Part shown: one piece after another, positions 6,619 through 15,186 of the stretch
Layout: each line of letters starts with the position of its first letter
How positions within the stretch are numbered: the stretch's first letter is position 1
NCBI GenBank assembly: GCA_004214055.1
Contig: SGYT01000005.1
Span: 1 to 41,127 of the forward strand
DNA from: Candidatus Actinomarinales bacterium
Lineage (GTDB): Bacteria > Actinomycetota > Acidimicrobiia > Actinomarinales > Actinomarinaceae
DNA: 41,127 bases
Reading direction: 5' to 3'
The notes under the pieces: generated by a model
What the model was told of the DNA's origin: nothing
Database searches by the model: none
What the model saw: the letters and a program-made list of their open reading frames with translations, nothing else
Position numbers and translations under genes: made by a program

Positions 6619-7545
6619 ATGCATGTACCTGATGGCTTTATAAACGCACAAGTCTCTATTGGATCTGGCATAGTTAGTTTTGCTACTCTCTGGGCTTATG
6701 TAAGAAATGCAAAAAATTTAGTAGCTGATAAGTTGATTGCTTTAACTGGCATGATGTCAGCATTAATTTTTGTTCTTCAAATGATAAATTTTCCAATAGC
6801 AGCTGGAACAAGTGGCCATTTACTTGGTGGGGCTTTAGCAGTGATTGTCTTAGGGCCACATCTTGGAATTATTTGCATCTCTATCGTTGTTGTTATTCAG
6901 TCTTTATTGTTTGCTGACGGTGGCTTAAGTGCTTTAGGAATAAATGTTTTTAACATGGCGATAGTTACTTCACTAGTTGGTTGGTTAGTGATTACATCTT
7001 GGAAAAAACTATTTGGAGAGGCTAACGTATCAATAATTTCAGGATCTATTGTTGCTGGTCTTTTGTCTGTTATTTTTTCATCTATTGCATTTGTGTTTGA
7101 GTATGCTCTAGGTGGAACAGTTGCTGTTCCGTTAAGCAGTGTTCTATTAGCAATGCTTTCAACACATTTGTTAATTGGTTTAGGAGAAGGCGTAATAACA
7201 GCTCTTATTGTCTCTCTTCTTCTTAGGGTTAGATCAGATTTAGTTTATGTAAAAACCAATGAGCATGTCTCGAATAACACATCATCAATTTATGGATTGT
7301 TTATTCTTCTACTTCTTTGTTTTACATTAATAACACCTTATGCTTCCTCCTCTCCTGATGGACTGGAATCAGTTGCTGAAAATTTTGGATTTTTAGAAAC
7401 AGATGGTCTAGTTTTGTTTTTAAATGATTATGGAATATCAGGCCTAAACAATAGTTTCCTATCAACAGTAATTAGTGCAGTTCTAGGAATCGTTGTGGTT
7501 GTTGGGGTTAGTAACGTTTTTTTAAAATTACAAAAAAGAACTTAA
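6619..7545 (+). CDS. cbiM: CbiM-type cobalt/nickel ECF transporter permease with PDGLE domain
   Basis: Substrate-binding membrane component of a group I energy-coupling-factor transporter for Co or Ni ions. The track start at 6574 adds 15 residues; ATG at 6619 gives MHVPDGF, the invariant N-terminus whose His2 binds the metal. The membrane core includes SGHLLGGALAVIVLGPHLG and ALGINVFNMAI. After about 210 residues comes an extra module with ASSSPDGLESVAENFGF, the PDGLE (CbiN/NikN-like) domain, fused here at the C-terminus. The CbiQ and CbiO partners are not in the window, so either they lie elsewhere or other ECF modules are shared. A TATAAT seven bases upstream and a dyad over the minus-35 suggest a regulated leaderless transcript. 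Confidence 0.9.
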   Translation: MHVPDGFINAQVSIGSGIVSFATLWAYVRNAKNLVADKLIALTGMMSALIFVLQMINFPIAAGTSGHLLGGALAVIVLGPHLGIICISIVVVIQSLLFADGGLSALGINVFNMAIVTSLVGWLVITSWKKLFGEANVSIISGSIVAGLLSVIFSSIAFVFEYALGGTVAVPLSSVLLAMLSTHLLIGLGEGVITALIVSLLLRVRSDLVYVKTNEHVSNNTSSIYGLFILLLLCFTLITPYASSSPDGLESVAENFGFLETDGLVLFLNDYGISGLNNSFLSTVISAVLGIVVVVGVSNVFLKLQKRT

Positions 7546-7649
7546 AAAGTGGGAAAAAAAGATTAATTATTTTTTGATTAAATTAATGTTTTTTAATATC
7601 TTTATATTAACTTTTTGTGAAGAAAGTCTTTATAGACAATCATTACAAG

Positions 7650-7715
7650 AAGGGTTAGAGATAACCCTTGAAGGAGTTAATTCAGGAAACTGAAGAAGCG
7701 GAGAATTCAAGGGTT
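7650..7715 (+). ncRNA. Candidate structured RNA with two mutually exclusive stems
   Basis: AAGGGTTA-GAGA-TAACCCTT (7650-7669) is an 8-bp hairpin with a GNRA loop. Its right arm is part of AACCCTTGAA (7663-7672), which is also perfectly complementary to TTCAAGGGTT (7706-7715), so only one of the two stems can form. The longer 10-bp stem encloses TTCAG-GAAA-CTGAA (7681-7694), another GNRA hairpin, and is followed by TTTCTCATTTCTT. This is the logic of a riboswitch or attenuator. I could not match it to a known class such as TPP, cobalamin, SRP RNA, tmRNA or RNase P. Confidence 0.5.
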
Positions 7716-7809
7716 TTCTCATTTCTTGACCTTTTTCAAAGTTACTTACTGTTTAACTCAAATTCACTGAATATTTAATTTACTAAAACATAATGAACTT
7801 GGTAATCAA

Positions 7810-7832
7810 AACAAATGTTCCCTTTATTTGTT
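7810..7832. repeat. Inverted repeat AACAAAT/ATTTGTT
   Basis: Perfect 7-bp arms with a 9-nt loop, lying 74 bp before the udg start. AT-rich, so it may be chance. Confidence 0.35.
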
Positions 7833-7845
7833 GGTATACAAAAAT

Positions 7846-7869
7846 CCCTAGGAACTTTATTTCTTAGGG
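7846..7869 (+). repeat. Stem-loop CCCTAGGAA/TTCTTAGGG before udg
   Basis: Nine pairs including one G-U and three G-C closing pairs, with a 6-nt loop, ending 36 bp before the udg ATG. No T tract follows. It could be part of the same leader RNA. Confidence 0.45.
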
Positions 7870-7905
7870 TGTTCAATTAAGCAAATTTGACTAATATTTT
7901 ATACG

Positions 7906-8484
7906 ATGGTGAATCAAACAAAGTTTAAAGTCTTAGAAAAAAAATGTACTGCGTGCTTCAAGTGTTCATTATCTTCTACAAGAAAAAATGTAGTATTTGG
8001 TAGAGGAAACCCTAACGCAGAAATGTTTGTAATAGGTGAAGGTCCAGGGCAGCAAGAAGATGAGCAGGGTTTAGCATTTGTTGGGAGAGCTGGAAAAATG
8101 TTAGATACTGCATTTTCTGCTGTTGGTCTTGATACGAATAAAGATTGCTATATTTCAAATATTGTAAAATGTAGGCCACCAAACAATAGAAAACCTTTGC
8201 AAAGTGAAGTTTCTGAGTGTATCCCTTGGTTAAATGAACAGATAAAACTAGTAAAACCAAAAATTATTGTTCTAGCAGGTTCAACTGCGACTGAGTCATT
8301 TCTTGGTGTCAAAGAACCTATATCTAAAATAAGAGGTAGGTGGATTGAAAAAGATAATATAAAATATATGCCTATATTTCATCCTTCGTACCTGCTTAGA
8401 AACCCATCAAAAGAGAAAGGTAAGCCAAAGTGGCTAACTTGGCAGGACTTAAAAAAAATTAAAAAAGAGCTTAGTTCTATCTAG
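7906..8484 (+). CDS. udg: Family 4 uracil-DNA glycosylase (4Fe-4S)
   Basis: Removes uracil arising from cytosine deamination in DNA, the first step of base excision repair. The 192 aa match the usual family 4 size. Cluster ligands are Cys17, Cys20, Cys89 and Cys105, with the usual X2 and X15 spacings. The active-site motif is GEGPGQQEDEQGLAFVGRAG (44-63), and HPSYLLR (159-165) is the DNA-intercalation motif. The 3' end overlaps the convergent EamA transporter gene by 8 bp. The upstream 360 bp are rich in hairpins, so regulation by a leader RNA is possible. Confidence 0.93.
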   Translation: MVNQTKFKVLEKKCTACFKCSLSSTRKNVVFGRGNPNAEMFVIGEGPGQQEDEQGLAFVGRAGKMLDTAFSAVGLDTNKDCYISNIVKCRPPNNRKPLQSEVSECIPWLNEQIKLVKPKIIVLAGSTATESFLGVKEPISKIRGRWIEKDNIKYMPIFHPSYLLRNPSKEKGKPKWLTWQDLKKIKKELSSI

Positions 8485-9394
8485 AAGAGAATTCTTCTTT
8501 GGTACTTATAACTAATGATATAAAAATAAATATTCCAGAAATAATAATATTTCTATTAAATACTTCATTAAGGAATACCACACCCGCTGTAACTCCAATT
8601 ATTGGTACTAGGTAATCAACCGTTGCGACTAACAGTGCACTCACTCTTTGAATCAACCAAGTAAACGTCATGAAAGCCCCAAGATTAAAAATAACTAGAA
8701 TCGCTAGCCTAAATTTTTGGCTTGTGTCAAGAGCCTCTATCCCAACACCTGAAACAAAAAATACTGTCCAAGAAAGAGCCACTACTAAGGGATATTGGTA
8801 TGTTAACCAACTAGTTACTTTATATTTTGGGGCATATTTTCTATTTAACACAGTAGCAAAAGCAATCCCTTGAACTCCTATAAAAGCTAAGGAGCCTCCT
8901 AAGAAAATATTACCCTGATCGAGTAAACCTGTTTCTCTTGATATAAATAAATACGCGATACCTGAAAAACCTGTTGCTATTGCTATGTATTTAGTTGTTG
9001 AAATCTTTTCTTCCTTAAGTAGTATTTTTAACCACATAACAGTAAAAACTGGCGCTGAACTAATCATTAAGGTAACTAGGCCAGAAGAAATATATTGAAG
9101 AGAGAAAATAAATGACCAACCTACAAGAAATATTGAAAAAACGCCAGTAAAAGAAGCTTCCTTTAACTGTGTTTTGTTAATTTTTCCTTTATCGAAAATT
9201 AAATAATAAGTAAAAAGTAACGACCCAATTATAGAAACTCTAGCTGTTACTAAAAATATTTCGTTGACTCCTTCTATGAGAAGGCTTCTTGAAATGACAT
9301 TACTGGAAGCCCAAAAAAAAGCAGCTCCAAACAGGCATATAACTGTTTTAAAGATTGATGGTTTTTCTAATGCGTTAGTTTCAGGTTTACCCAT
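8477..9394 (-). CDS. EamA/DMT-family transporter
   Basis: A 305-aa inner-membrane protein with ten predicted helices made of two EamA repeats. The first repeat begins ICLFGAAFFWASSNVISRSLL, and the second near GGSLAFIGVQGIAFATVLNR. SSGLVTLMISSAPVFTVMW is the typical helix-4 segment of the first repeat. Relatives export amino acids or other metabolites; the substrate cannot be told. The start ATG at 9394 is divergent from the TPP-riboswitch transporter, with a 180-bp spacer that is mostly that riboswitch. Confidence 0.85.
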   Translation of the reverse strand: MGKPETNALEKPSIFKTVICLFGAAFFWASSNVISRSLLIEGVNEIFLVTARVSIIGSLLFTYYLIFDKGKINKTQLKEASFTGVFSIFLVGWSFIFSLQYISSGLVTLMISSAPVFTVMWLKILLKEEKISTTKYIAIATGFSGIAYLFISRETGLLDQGNIFLGGSLAFIGVQGIAFATVLNRKYAPKYKVTSWLTYQYPLVVALSWTVFFVSGVGIEALDTSQKFRLAILVIFNLGAFMTFTWLIQRVSALLVATVDYLVPIIGVTAGVVFLNEVFNRNIIISGIFIFISLVISTKEEFSSR

Positions 9395-9450
9395 TTGGTT
9401 AGCCTAACATTAATAGAAACTAAGAAAAATACTTACACTATTAGGTACAA

Positions 9451-9537
9451 TGGTAAAAACGGGAGCAAAGGCTGAGAGGGTTTTAAAAACCGACCGTAAG
9501 AACCTGTTGGGTAATTCTAACGTAGGGAAATCAGTTC
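9451..9537 (+). promoter_or_regulatory. TPP riboswitch (THI element)
   Basis: The conserved core is present in order: ACGGGAGC, GGCTGAGAGGG, ACCGTAAGAACCTG, a short GTTGG-GTAAT-TCTAAC hairpin, and CGTAGGGAA. This is the thiamine pyrophosphate aptamer. TPP binding should shut down the transporter gene 38 bp downstream. The outer stem is short (TGGT/ATCA), so the exact ends are approximate. A TACAAT at 9446-9451 could be the promoter minus-10 element. No strong terminator follows, which favours control at translation. Confidence 0.93.
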
Positions 9538-9574
9538 TTTATTCCCAATATTTTATAAAGGAATGACTATATAA

Positions 9575-10939
9575 ATGGATGGACTTATAACTTATATAAT
9601 AATTTTGGTAATTCTAACTTTGATCTATGTAAGAACAACAAAAATATCATCAACTGAAAAAGAATACTTTGTTTTAAGCCGGTCTGAAAATACTGCAGGA
9701 CTTGCTCTAAGTTTTTATGCAAGTGGTATGGGTTTGTGGATATTAACAGCACCTGCTGAAGTAGCGTGGTGGGGTTTAGGGTATGACGTTATAGGTTATG
9801 CAGTTTCTGCAGCTACCCCTTTTTTATTACTATATTTTCTCGGTTCAAAAATTGCTGAGCTAACACCTGATGGTGCTACTCTTCCTCAGTTTATCCAATC
9901 TCGCTATGGAAGAACTGCTCAAATAGTAGTTTCATTAGTAGCAATAATTTATATGAGTGCTTTTTTAATAGCTGAATTCGCTTCTATAATTTTCTTATTT
10001 CCGTCTATTTCAGAAACATCTGGGATTGCTGTTGCAGTTTTAATTGGACTATTTACATTTGCGTATATAAGGAAATCAGGATTTAAAGCATCTTATATAA
10101 CTGATAGATTCCAGGGAGTAGCAATTATAGTTTTGCTATTTATATTGTTTGGGGTTTGGTTTAGTGAAAATTCTTATGCAGATATAGTAAATTATTCAAA
10201 ATTAGGTGGCATAAACAGTTTTGAAACTTTTAGCTTGAGATCTGCCCTTGCTGTAGTTTTAGCAGTAACAGCAGCAGAAATATTCTCTCAGGGCTATTGG
10301 CAAAGAACTTTTTCAGCAAAAAATAGTGAAACTGTAAAAAAAGCATCACTAATTGCAGGTTTTGGTGCTTTTATAACTATCCTCCTTTTAGGATTTGCTG
10401 GTGCAGTTGGAGCGGGGAAAGGATTAGAAAGCCCAACTCTTAGCTTTATAGAACAGTTTGAACTAAGTCCAGTTTTGTCAATCTTGCTAATAGTTCTTTG
10501 CACGCTTTTAGTTGCTTCCAGTATTGATACTCTTGAAAATGCAATATCATCTACTATTTCTTTAGATATTCTTAAAAAGGGAGCAAAAGAAGCAGAGTAT
10601 ACAACTTTAGGAATAGTGGTTTTAGCAATAATTGCATCAACTACAGTAACTAATATATTCTCAGTTTTCCTAGTAGCTGACTTATTTGCTACATGTTTAG
10701 TTTTTCCTGCTTTTTATAAATTAAAGACTAAGTCAACTGATCTGTTTCTTTTATTTCCTTTCATTCTTTCTTTATTGTGTGTATTTATTTATAGGTATCT
10801 ATTCGTAGATCTAGCAAACAATCCTGGTGGTGTCTTTATTCCAACCGATCTTTACGGATTAGCTGATTTAAATACTTTTTTGGTTGGTTTCTTAACTTCC
10901 ATGTTTATCACAGTTGCATACAATAGAATTTCAAAATAA
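9575..10939 (+). CDS. Sodium-solute symporter family, TPP-riboswitch controlled (ThiV-like)
   Basis: A 454-aa SSS-family permease with about 13 membrane helices. Helix 1 region KISSTEKEYFVLSRSENTAGLALSFYASGMGLW and the TLPQFIQSRYGRTAQ loop are typical of the family. Because a TPP riboswitch precedes it directly, the substrate should be thiamine or a precursor. In SAR11 bacteria a similar riboswitch-controlled SSS protein, ThiV, is proposed to import the pyrimidine precursor HMP, and this looks like the same solution in another lineage (inference). AAGGA lies 12 bases before the ATG. The next gene follows closely, so it may be read through. Confidence 0.85.
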   Translation: MDGLITYIIILVILTLIYVRTTKISSTEKEYFVLSRSENTAGLALSFYASGMGLWILTAPAEVAWWGLGYDVIGYAVSAATPFLLLYFLGSKIAELTPDGATLPQFIQSRYGRTAQIVVSLVAIIYMSAFLIAEFASIIFLFPSISETSGIAVAVLIGLFTFAYIRKSGFKASYITDRFQGVAIIVLLFILFGVWFSENSYADIVNYSKLGGINSFETFSLRSALAVVLAVTAAEIFSQGYWQRTFSAKNSETVKKASLIAGFGAFITILLLGFAGAVGAGKGLESPTLSFIEQFELSPVLSILLIVLCTLLVASSIDTLENAISSTISLDILKKGAKEAEYTTLGIVVLAIIASTTVTNIFSVFLVADLFATCLVFPAFYKLKTKSTDLFLLFPFILSLLCVFIYRYLFVDLANNPGGVFIPTDLYGLADLNTFLVGFLTSMFITVAYNRISK

Positions 10940-10967
10940 ACTTATTCAATAAGGATTAGGAACAATA

Positions 10968-12842
10968 TTGAGACCAAATAATTTAATCGACTTTAGAAAA
11001 ATATCAAATATTACTTCTAGTAATAAAGAGGTGTTAGCACAAAGTACAAAAATGGATTTTGATGAAAATACTTACAAAAATGAGCTTTGGAAATATTCAA
11101 AAAATACATGGAAAATATTTAAAGGATCAAAAAAAAGTAATTTTTCTATACCTAAATATTCCAATAATAAAAAACTAATTTCTTATATAAAGTCTACAAA
11201 AAATAGTAAGAAAAAAATTATATCTTCTATTTGTATTCAAAATGGAAATTCAATAAATACTGTATTTGAAACAGAAGATTCGATTCAAAATTATTATTGG
11301 TCTTCTAAAGATAGTTTTATATACATAGTCACTAAAGAGTGGGATAAATCTTTTAAAAGTATTGAAGATAAAGACATGGAGCCCCTTTATCTTGAAAATA
11401 TACCATACAGGTTTGATACTCGTGGAATAATTTTTAATAAAAGAAACCATGTGTATAAAGTAAATATTTCAAACCAAAGAAAAACAAAAATTATTGATGG
11501 AGATAAAGAAGGCTTTATATCTATTGGTTCAATTGTTGAAAGTGGAGACTCTCTATATTTTACTGCAAATTCTTATAACGAATCTGGTTCCATGCTAAAT
11601 GAAAAAATTATCAAAAAGACTGGAAGCAAGTTAGAAACTATCCATAAAGACGGAATGTGGGGGAAGTTATTTATTTTTAACAATGAGTTGCATGGAATAG
11701 GTTTAGATAAAAGATTTGATTGGCCAACTAATATAAGCATCCATCAAATTAAAGATACAGGTAAAACAACATTGCTTTATTCAAGTCTTGATCGGCCAAT
11801 AGTAAATGTTAAATGTGAAGATTCGTTTATGTATATATTGTATGAAGATTCTGGTAAGCAACTTCTTGCAAAAGGTGATGGTAAAAATATTCAAATACTA
11901 ATTGAGGATCAAGTTACTATATCTGATTTTGCAGTAGATTCAAAAAAGGTTGCAGTTGTTGTAAATACTTTTTCAAAGCAAGACGAAATATATCAGCTAG
12001 TAAATGGAGCGTTGGAAGATTGGGAAAATACACCTTCCAAGGCAAACTATAGTTTTCATAGAAAAGTTAAATCATACGAATGCATTTATAAAAGAATAGA
12101 TACAGGTAAATCAAAAATTGATGCGTGGGGCATTTACGTTGGTAAAAACAACCCTACATTGCTGAGTATACATGGAGGTCCTGCTGCACAATATGGTTTT
12201 ACTTATTTTGATGAATTTCAGACATATGCACAAGCTGGATTCAATGTAGTCGCATGCAATCCTAGAGGGGCGTCAGGTCGTGGTCATAAATTTTTAAGAG
12301 ATGTTTGTGGAAATAAATGGGGAGTTAATGATACTCATGATGTTGTCTCTACATTTAAACAAATGGTAAAAGAATTAAAAATCTCTAATAAAAACTATGG
12401 AATAATGGGTGGCTCCTATGGGGGGTTTATGACTGCTTGGGTAATTAGTCATTATCCGAAAATGTTTAAGTCTTCTATTGTTGAAAGAGCTCTTTTGAAC
12501 TGGGAAACAATGGTTGGGACGTCAGATATTGGTATAACCTTCCCAGAAATGTACTTATTAGAGGAGTTTGATAAAAATATAAGTCTCTACAGAAAAAAAA
12601 GTCCTATTACTTATGCAAATAATATAGTTACTCCAACCTTAATTATTCATTCTGAAAATGATTACAGATGTCCTGTTGAGCAAGGTGAACAGTTGTTTTC
12701 TAACCTTAAAAGGAGAGATGTTGAATCAGCAATGATGCGTTTCCCTGCAGAAAGCCACGAGCTTTCAAGGTCCGGACAGCCTCTTCATAGAAAACAAAGG
12801 TTTGAAGCCATAATTAATTGGCATAAAAAACACCTAACTTAA
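10968..12842 (+). CDS. S9-family prolyl oligopeptidase-like peptidase
   Basis: A serine peptidase of 624 aa that cleaves short peptides or acylated amino acids. The N-terminal 380 residues look like the beta-propeller that filters substrates. The C-terminal alpha/beta-hydrolase domain holds SIHGGPAAQYG (oxyanion), CNPRGASGRG, and the triad Ser483 in GGSYGGFM, Asp565 in HSENDYRCP and His597 in AESHELSRSG. Start TTG at 10968 is preceded by AAGGATTAGGA; no signal peptide is seen, so it should be cytoplasmic. The gene lies 28 bp behind the thiamine-type transporter and is probably co-transcribed, but a functional link is doubtful. It converges on ndh. Confidence 0.92.
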   Translation: MRPNNLIDFRKISNITSSNKEVLAQSTKMDFDENTYKNELWKYSKNTWKIFKGSKKSNFSIPKYSNNKKLISYIKSTKNSKKKIISSICIQNGNSINTVFETEDSIQNYYWSSKDSFIYIVTKEWDKSFKSIEDKDMEPLYLENIPYRFDTRGIIFNKRNHVYKVNISNQRKTKIIDGDKEGFISIGSIVESGDSLYFTANSYNESGSMLNEKIIKKTGSKLETIHKDGMWGKLFIFNNELHGIGLDKRFDWPTNISIHQIKDTGKTTLLYSSLDRPIVNVKCEDSFMYILYEDSGKQLLAKGDGKNIQILIEDQVTISDFAVDSKKVAVVVNTFSKQDEIYQLVNGALEDWENTPSKANYSFHRKVKSYECIYKRIDTGKSKIDAWGIYVGKNNPTLLSIHGGPAAQYGFTYFDEFQTYAQAGFNVVACNPRGASGRGHKFLRDVCGNKWGVNDTHDVVSTFKQMVKELKISNKNYGIMGGSYGGFMTAWVISHYPKMFKSSIVERALLNWETMVGTSDIGITFPEMYLLEEFDKNISLYRKKSPITYANNIVTPTLIIHSENDYRCPVEQGEQLFSNLKRRDVESAMMRFPAESHELSRSGQPLHRKQRFEAIINWHKKHLT

Positions 12843-12850
12843 AATTTGAT

Positions 12851-14092
12851 TTAATCAATATCTCTATATATAAGTCTTGTTCCTCTTTTATTTAAAAAAT
12901 ATGCAAATATCCACTCAATCGCTACAAGTATCTTTGACCTATATCCAATTAGGTAAATTAAATGAATTAAGCTCCAGAATATCCAAGCTGTAAAGCCAGC
13001 CATTTCATAATTACCAAGAACACCTACCGCCTTAAATCTTCCTATCGTGGCCATCATTCCTTTGTCTGAATATTTAAATGGCCTTCTGTTTGATGATTGA
13101 ATGTTATTTTTTATATTATAAGCAACGTATCTTCCTTGTTGTATAGCAACAGGTGCTATTCCAGGTAGTGATTCTCCATTTTCTGTTTGAAAGTTTGCTG
13201 CATCACCAATAACATAAACGTCTTCATCTTCTTTTATAGAGCAATCTAAATTTACAACTGCTCGTCCTTCATTATCGTTTTCTGTTTGGAGGTGTTTTAT
13301 AAGGGAGCTTGCCTCATTTCCCGCTGCCCAGATAATATTATCTGCCTCTATTACGTCCTTGTCTGTAGTAACAAATGATTCTTTGATATTCTCAACTCTT
13401 TCTTTTGTTCTTATTTTTACTCCTAAATCATTTAAGTACTTGTGAGATTTCTTGGAAAGGGTTTCGCTATAGGCTGGAAGTATTTTTTCCCCAGCTTCAA
13501 GTAAATATATATTTGCATCCGAACTATTAAAATTTCTAAATTCTTTGGTCATATTTCTGTATGCAATTTCTGCAATTGAACCGGCTAGCTCTACCCCTGT
13601 TGGCCCACCTCCAATAATTACAAAATTAAGATATCTCTTTCTACTATTTTCATCTTTTTCATTTTCGGCTTTTTCAAATGCTTTTAATATTTTTTCTCTT
13701 ATGTCTAAAGCATCATTTATAACCTTTAATCCTTTTGCAAAATTTGACCATTCGTTATTTCCAAAAAATGAATAACTTGAGCCTGTGCTAACTATTAACT
13801 TATCGTAACTTAGCACCTGATCATTATCTAAAACAACCTCTTTTGTCTCTCGTTTTATTTCCTCTACCTCAGCAAGAATTGTTTTTACATTTTTGTCATT
13901 TTTAAATAAGTTTCTAAGTGGAACAGTAATGTCTGCTGGGGAAAGTACTGCTGTTGCTACTTGATATAGAAGTGGTTGAAATAGATGATGGTTAGTCTTA
14001 TCTATCAAGATAAAATCATTTTTACTTTTTCGTGCTTTTTTAAGAAAACTTAATCCGCCGAATCCACCACCAATTACTATAATTTTTTCCAT
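12851..14092 (-). CDS. ndh: Type II NADH dehydrogenase (NDH-2)
   Basis: A 413-aa FAD enzyme that passes electrons from NADH to the quinone pool without pumping protons. The first FAD motif is VIGGGFGGLSFLKKA (residues 5-19), the quinone/FAD segment HHLFQPLLYQVATAVLSPADI is diagnostic, and VIIGGGPTGVELAGSIAEIA is the NADH-binding fold. VYVIGDAANF is the last FAD motif. The C-terminus (WIFWSLIHLIYLIGY, then IEWIFAYF) is the usual amphipathic membrane anchor. An NDH-2 together with a rhodopsin and transhydrogenase would let the cell decouple redox balance from proton pumping (inference). Confidence 0.93.
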   Translation of the reverse strand: MEKIIVIGGGFGGLSFLKKARKSKNDFILIDKTNHHLFQPLLYQVATAVLSPADITVPLRNLFKNDKNVKTILAEVEEIKRETKEVVLDNDQVLSYDKLIVSTGSSYSFFGNNEWSNFAKGLKVINDALDIREKILKAFEKAENEKDENSRKRYLNFVIIGGGPTGVELAGSIAEIAYRNMTKEFRNFNSSDANIYLLEAGEKILPAYSETLSKKSHKYLNDLGVKIRTKERVENIKESFVTTDKDVIEADNIIWAAGNEASSLIKHLQTENDNEGRAVVNLDCSIKEDEDVYVIGDAANFQTENGESLPGIAPVAIQQGRYVAYNIKNNIQSSNRRPFKYSDKGMMATIGRFKAVGVLGNYEMAGFTAWIFWSLIHLIYLIGYRSKILVAIEWIFAYFLNKRGTRLIYRDID

Positions 14093-14124
14093 TTAATTAA
14101 ATTATAATCTTGAAAAAAGAATGT

Positions 14125-14625
14125 TTAATGGTCTCTCGATCTTGATGACTTTGTCATTGTTTTTTCTAATTTTCCATTTTTAAATGTAAAAGACTCTATA
14201 CCATCAACTAAATGTTTACCTTGTTGGGATTTCTGTGAAATAACCTGTAAAACCATGCCCTCAAATGGGGAAATTAGCGTTATTGAGTGTTGTTTAAAGT
14301 GCTTTGATGACTGGTCTCTTCTAATAACGTCGCTAATCATGTGTTGTGATTCCCACGACCAATCATCGTCCGCAACAACAAATTTACATATATGCCTGGT
14401 CTGAGATTTATCAATCCTTGCTCCTGGACAAACTATCATCGATCCCTCTACCCATGGGTTAAGACCTACAGAGTCAATCTTGGGAAAACCAACATCAAAA
14501 GCAGAATCAATAATTTCATCTGTGTCTCCTTTTTCAAGGTTACGTTGTTTAATCACTTCTGATATAGAATTTTGCAATTCAAATAATTCTTGATCTTTTA
14601 AATCTTCTAATTCTTTTTTGTCCAT
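14125..14625 (-). CDS. Conserved-looking hypothetical protein, 166 aa
   Basis: I do not recognise the family. It begins with an acidic, helical segment (MDKKELEDLKDQELFELQ), then a mixed alpha/beta region with VEGSMIVCPGARIDKSQ, VVADDDWSWESQHMISD and SITLISPFEGMVLQVI. There is no signal peptide or membrane helix, so it should be cytoplasmic. It is the last gene of the minus-strand run that contains the MacB-type exporter, 39 bp after the PDP-repeat protein, and may belong to the same transcript. The normal codon use and good start suggest a real gene. Confidence 0.6.
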   Translation of the reverse strand: MDKKELEDLKDQELFELQNSISEVIKQRNLEKGDTDEIIDSAFDVGFPKIDSVGLNPWVEGSMIVCPGARIDKSQTRHICKFVVADDDWSWESQHMISDVIRRDQSSKHFKQHSITLISPFEGMVLQVISQKSQQGKHLVDGIESFTFKNGKLEKTMTKSSRSRDH

Positions 14626-14664
14626 ACTTTAAATTAAAACAGGTAAGTAAGACATTTTCTCAAC

Positions 14665-15186
14665 TTAATCATCTAAGTTTTCAAGGGGATTTTCTGGTTG
14701 ACACACTTCAAATGCTTCCTGGACTTCATCTGAAGACCAATCTACGTCTGCATCTCTGAATGCAAAAAATCCAAATTCTCCCGGTGTTGGATCTGGAAAA
14801 TCTATTCCCTCTTCTCTCATACATTGAGAAAATTCAAGAGATGCATCAATTAAAGCTGCTTCTACTTCAGGATCTAAATCAAACTGCTCAGGAAGTGCTC
14901 TTCTCAGAATGTCTTCACAGTTCGTAAAGGCTTCTTCAAATGCTTCTTCGTTTTCAATATTAAGTTCATTAAATTCTGGATTTCCATCAATATCGAAAGT
15001 TGGATCTGGAAAATCTATTCCCTCTTCTCTCATACACCGAGCAAACTCAAGCACTCCTTCTTCGAAGGTTATTTCTTCTTCGGCAACTGTTGTTTCTGTT
15101 GTTGATTCAATTGTTGCAACACGCTGGCTTTCTTCTCCTCCTATAGTGCAAAAACTAATAAACAATAAAAGTACGATTTTTTTTAT
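14665..15186 (-). CDS. Secreted two-repeat CxREEGxxxPDPT protein (exporter-linked, C)
   Basis: The track starts at TTG 15165, which would cut off the signal peptide. The frame is open further, and from ATA at 15186 it reads KKIVLLLFISFC, a clean export signal, so a rare ATA start (or a one-base run-length error in the A-rich junction) is proposed. Two repeats follow: FARCMREEGIDFPDPT with a second Cys in FTNC, then FSQCMREEGIDFPDPT with a second Cys in FEVC. The mature part is very acidic. The Cys in ISFC could be lipidated, though Phe at -1 is unusual. The gene overlaps the end of the permease gene. The motif occurs widely in actinobacterial secreted proteins of unknown role. Confidence 0.7.
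   Translation of the reverse strand: MKKIVLLLFISFCTIGGEESQRVATIESTTETTVAEEEITFEEGVLEFARCMREEGIDFPDPTFDIDGNPEFNELNIENEEAFEEAFTNCEDILRRALPEQFDLDPEVEAALIDASLEFSQCMREEGIDFPDPTPGEFGFFAFRDADVDWSSDEVQEAFEVCQPENPLENLDD

Larger units (their letters stand above)
7546..7905. other. 360-bp spacer rich in stem-loops
   Basis: No protein frame of note (the longest Met frame seen is 24 codons). The first 100 bases are plain AT-rich. From 7650 on there are four separate perfect or near-perfect hairpins, listed on their own lines. Together they suggest an RNA gene, a leader of the udg gene, or a complex cbiM 3' end. Confidence 0.6.

Noticed and set aside
7650-7715. SRP RNA, tmRNA, RNase P RNA or a second cobalamin riboswitch in the structured spacer
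   Set aside because: The diagnostic loops (GGAA with AGCAG, tag frame and GGTTCGA, GAGGAAAGTC, or CCCGCAACTG) are not present.
7787-7880. 24-codon frame starting at ATG near 7792
   Set aside because: No ribosome binding site and it runs through two strong hairpins; more likely part of the RNA structure.
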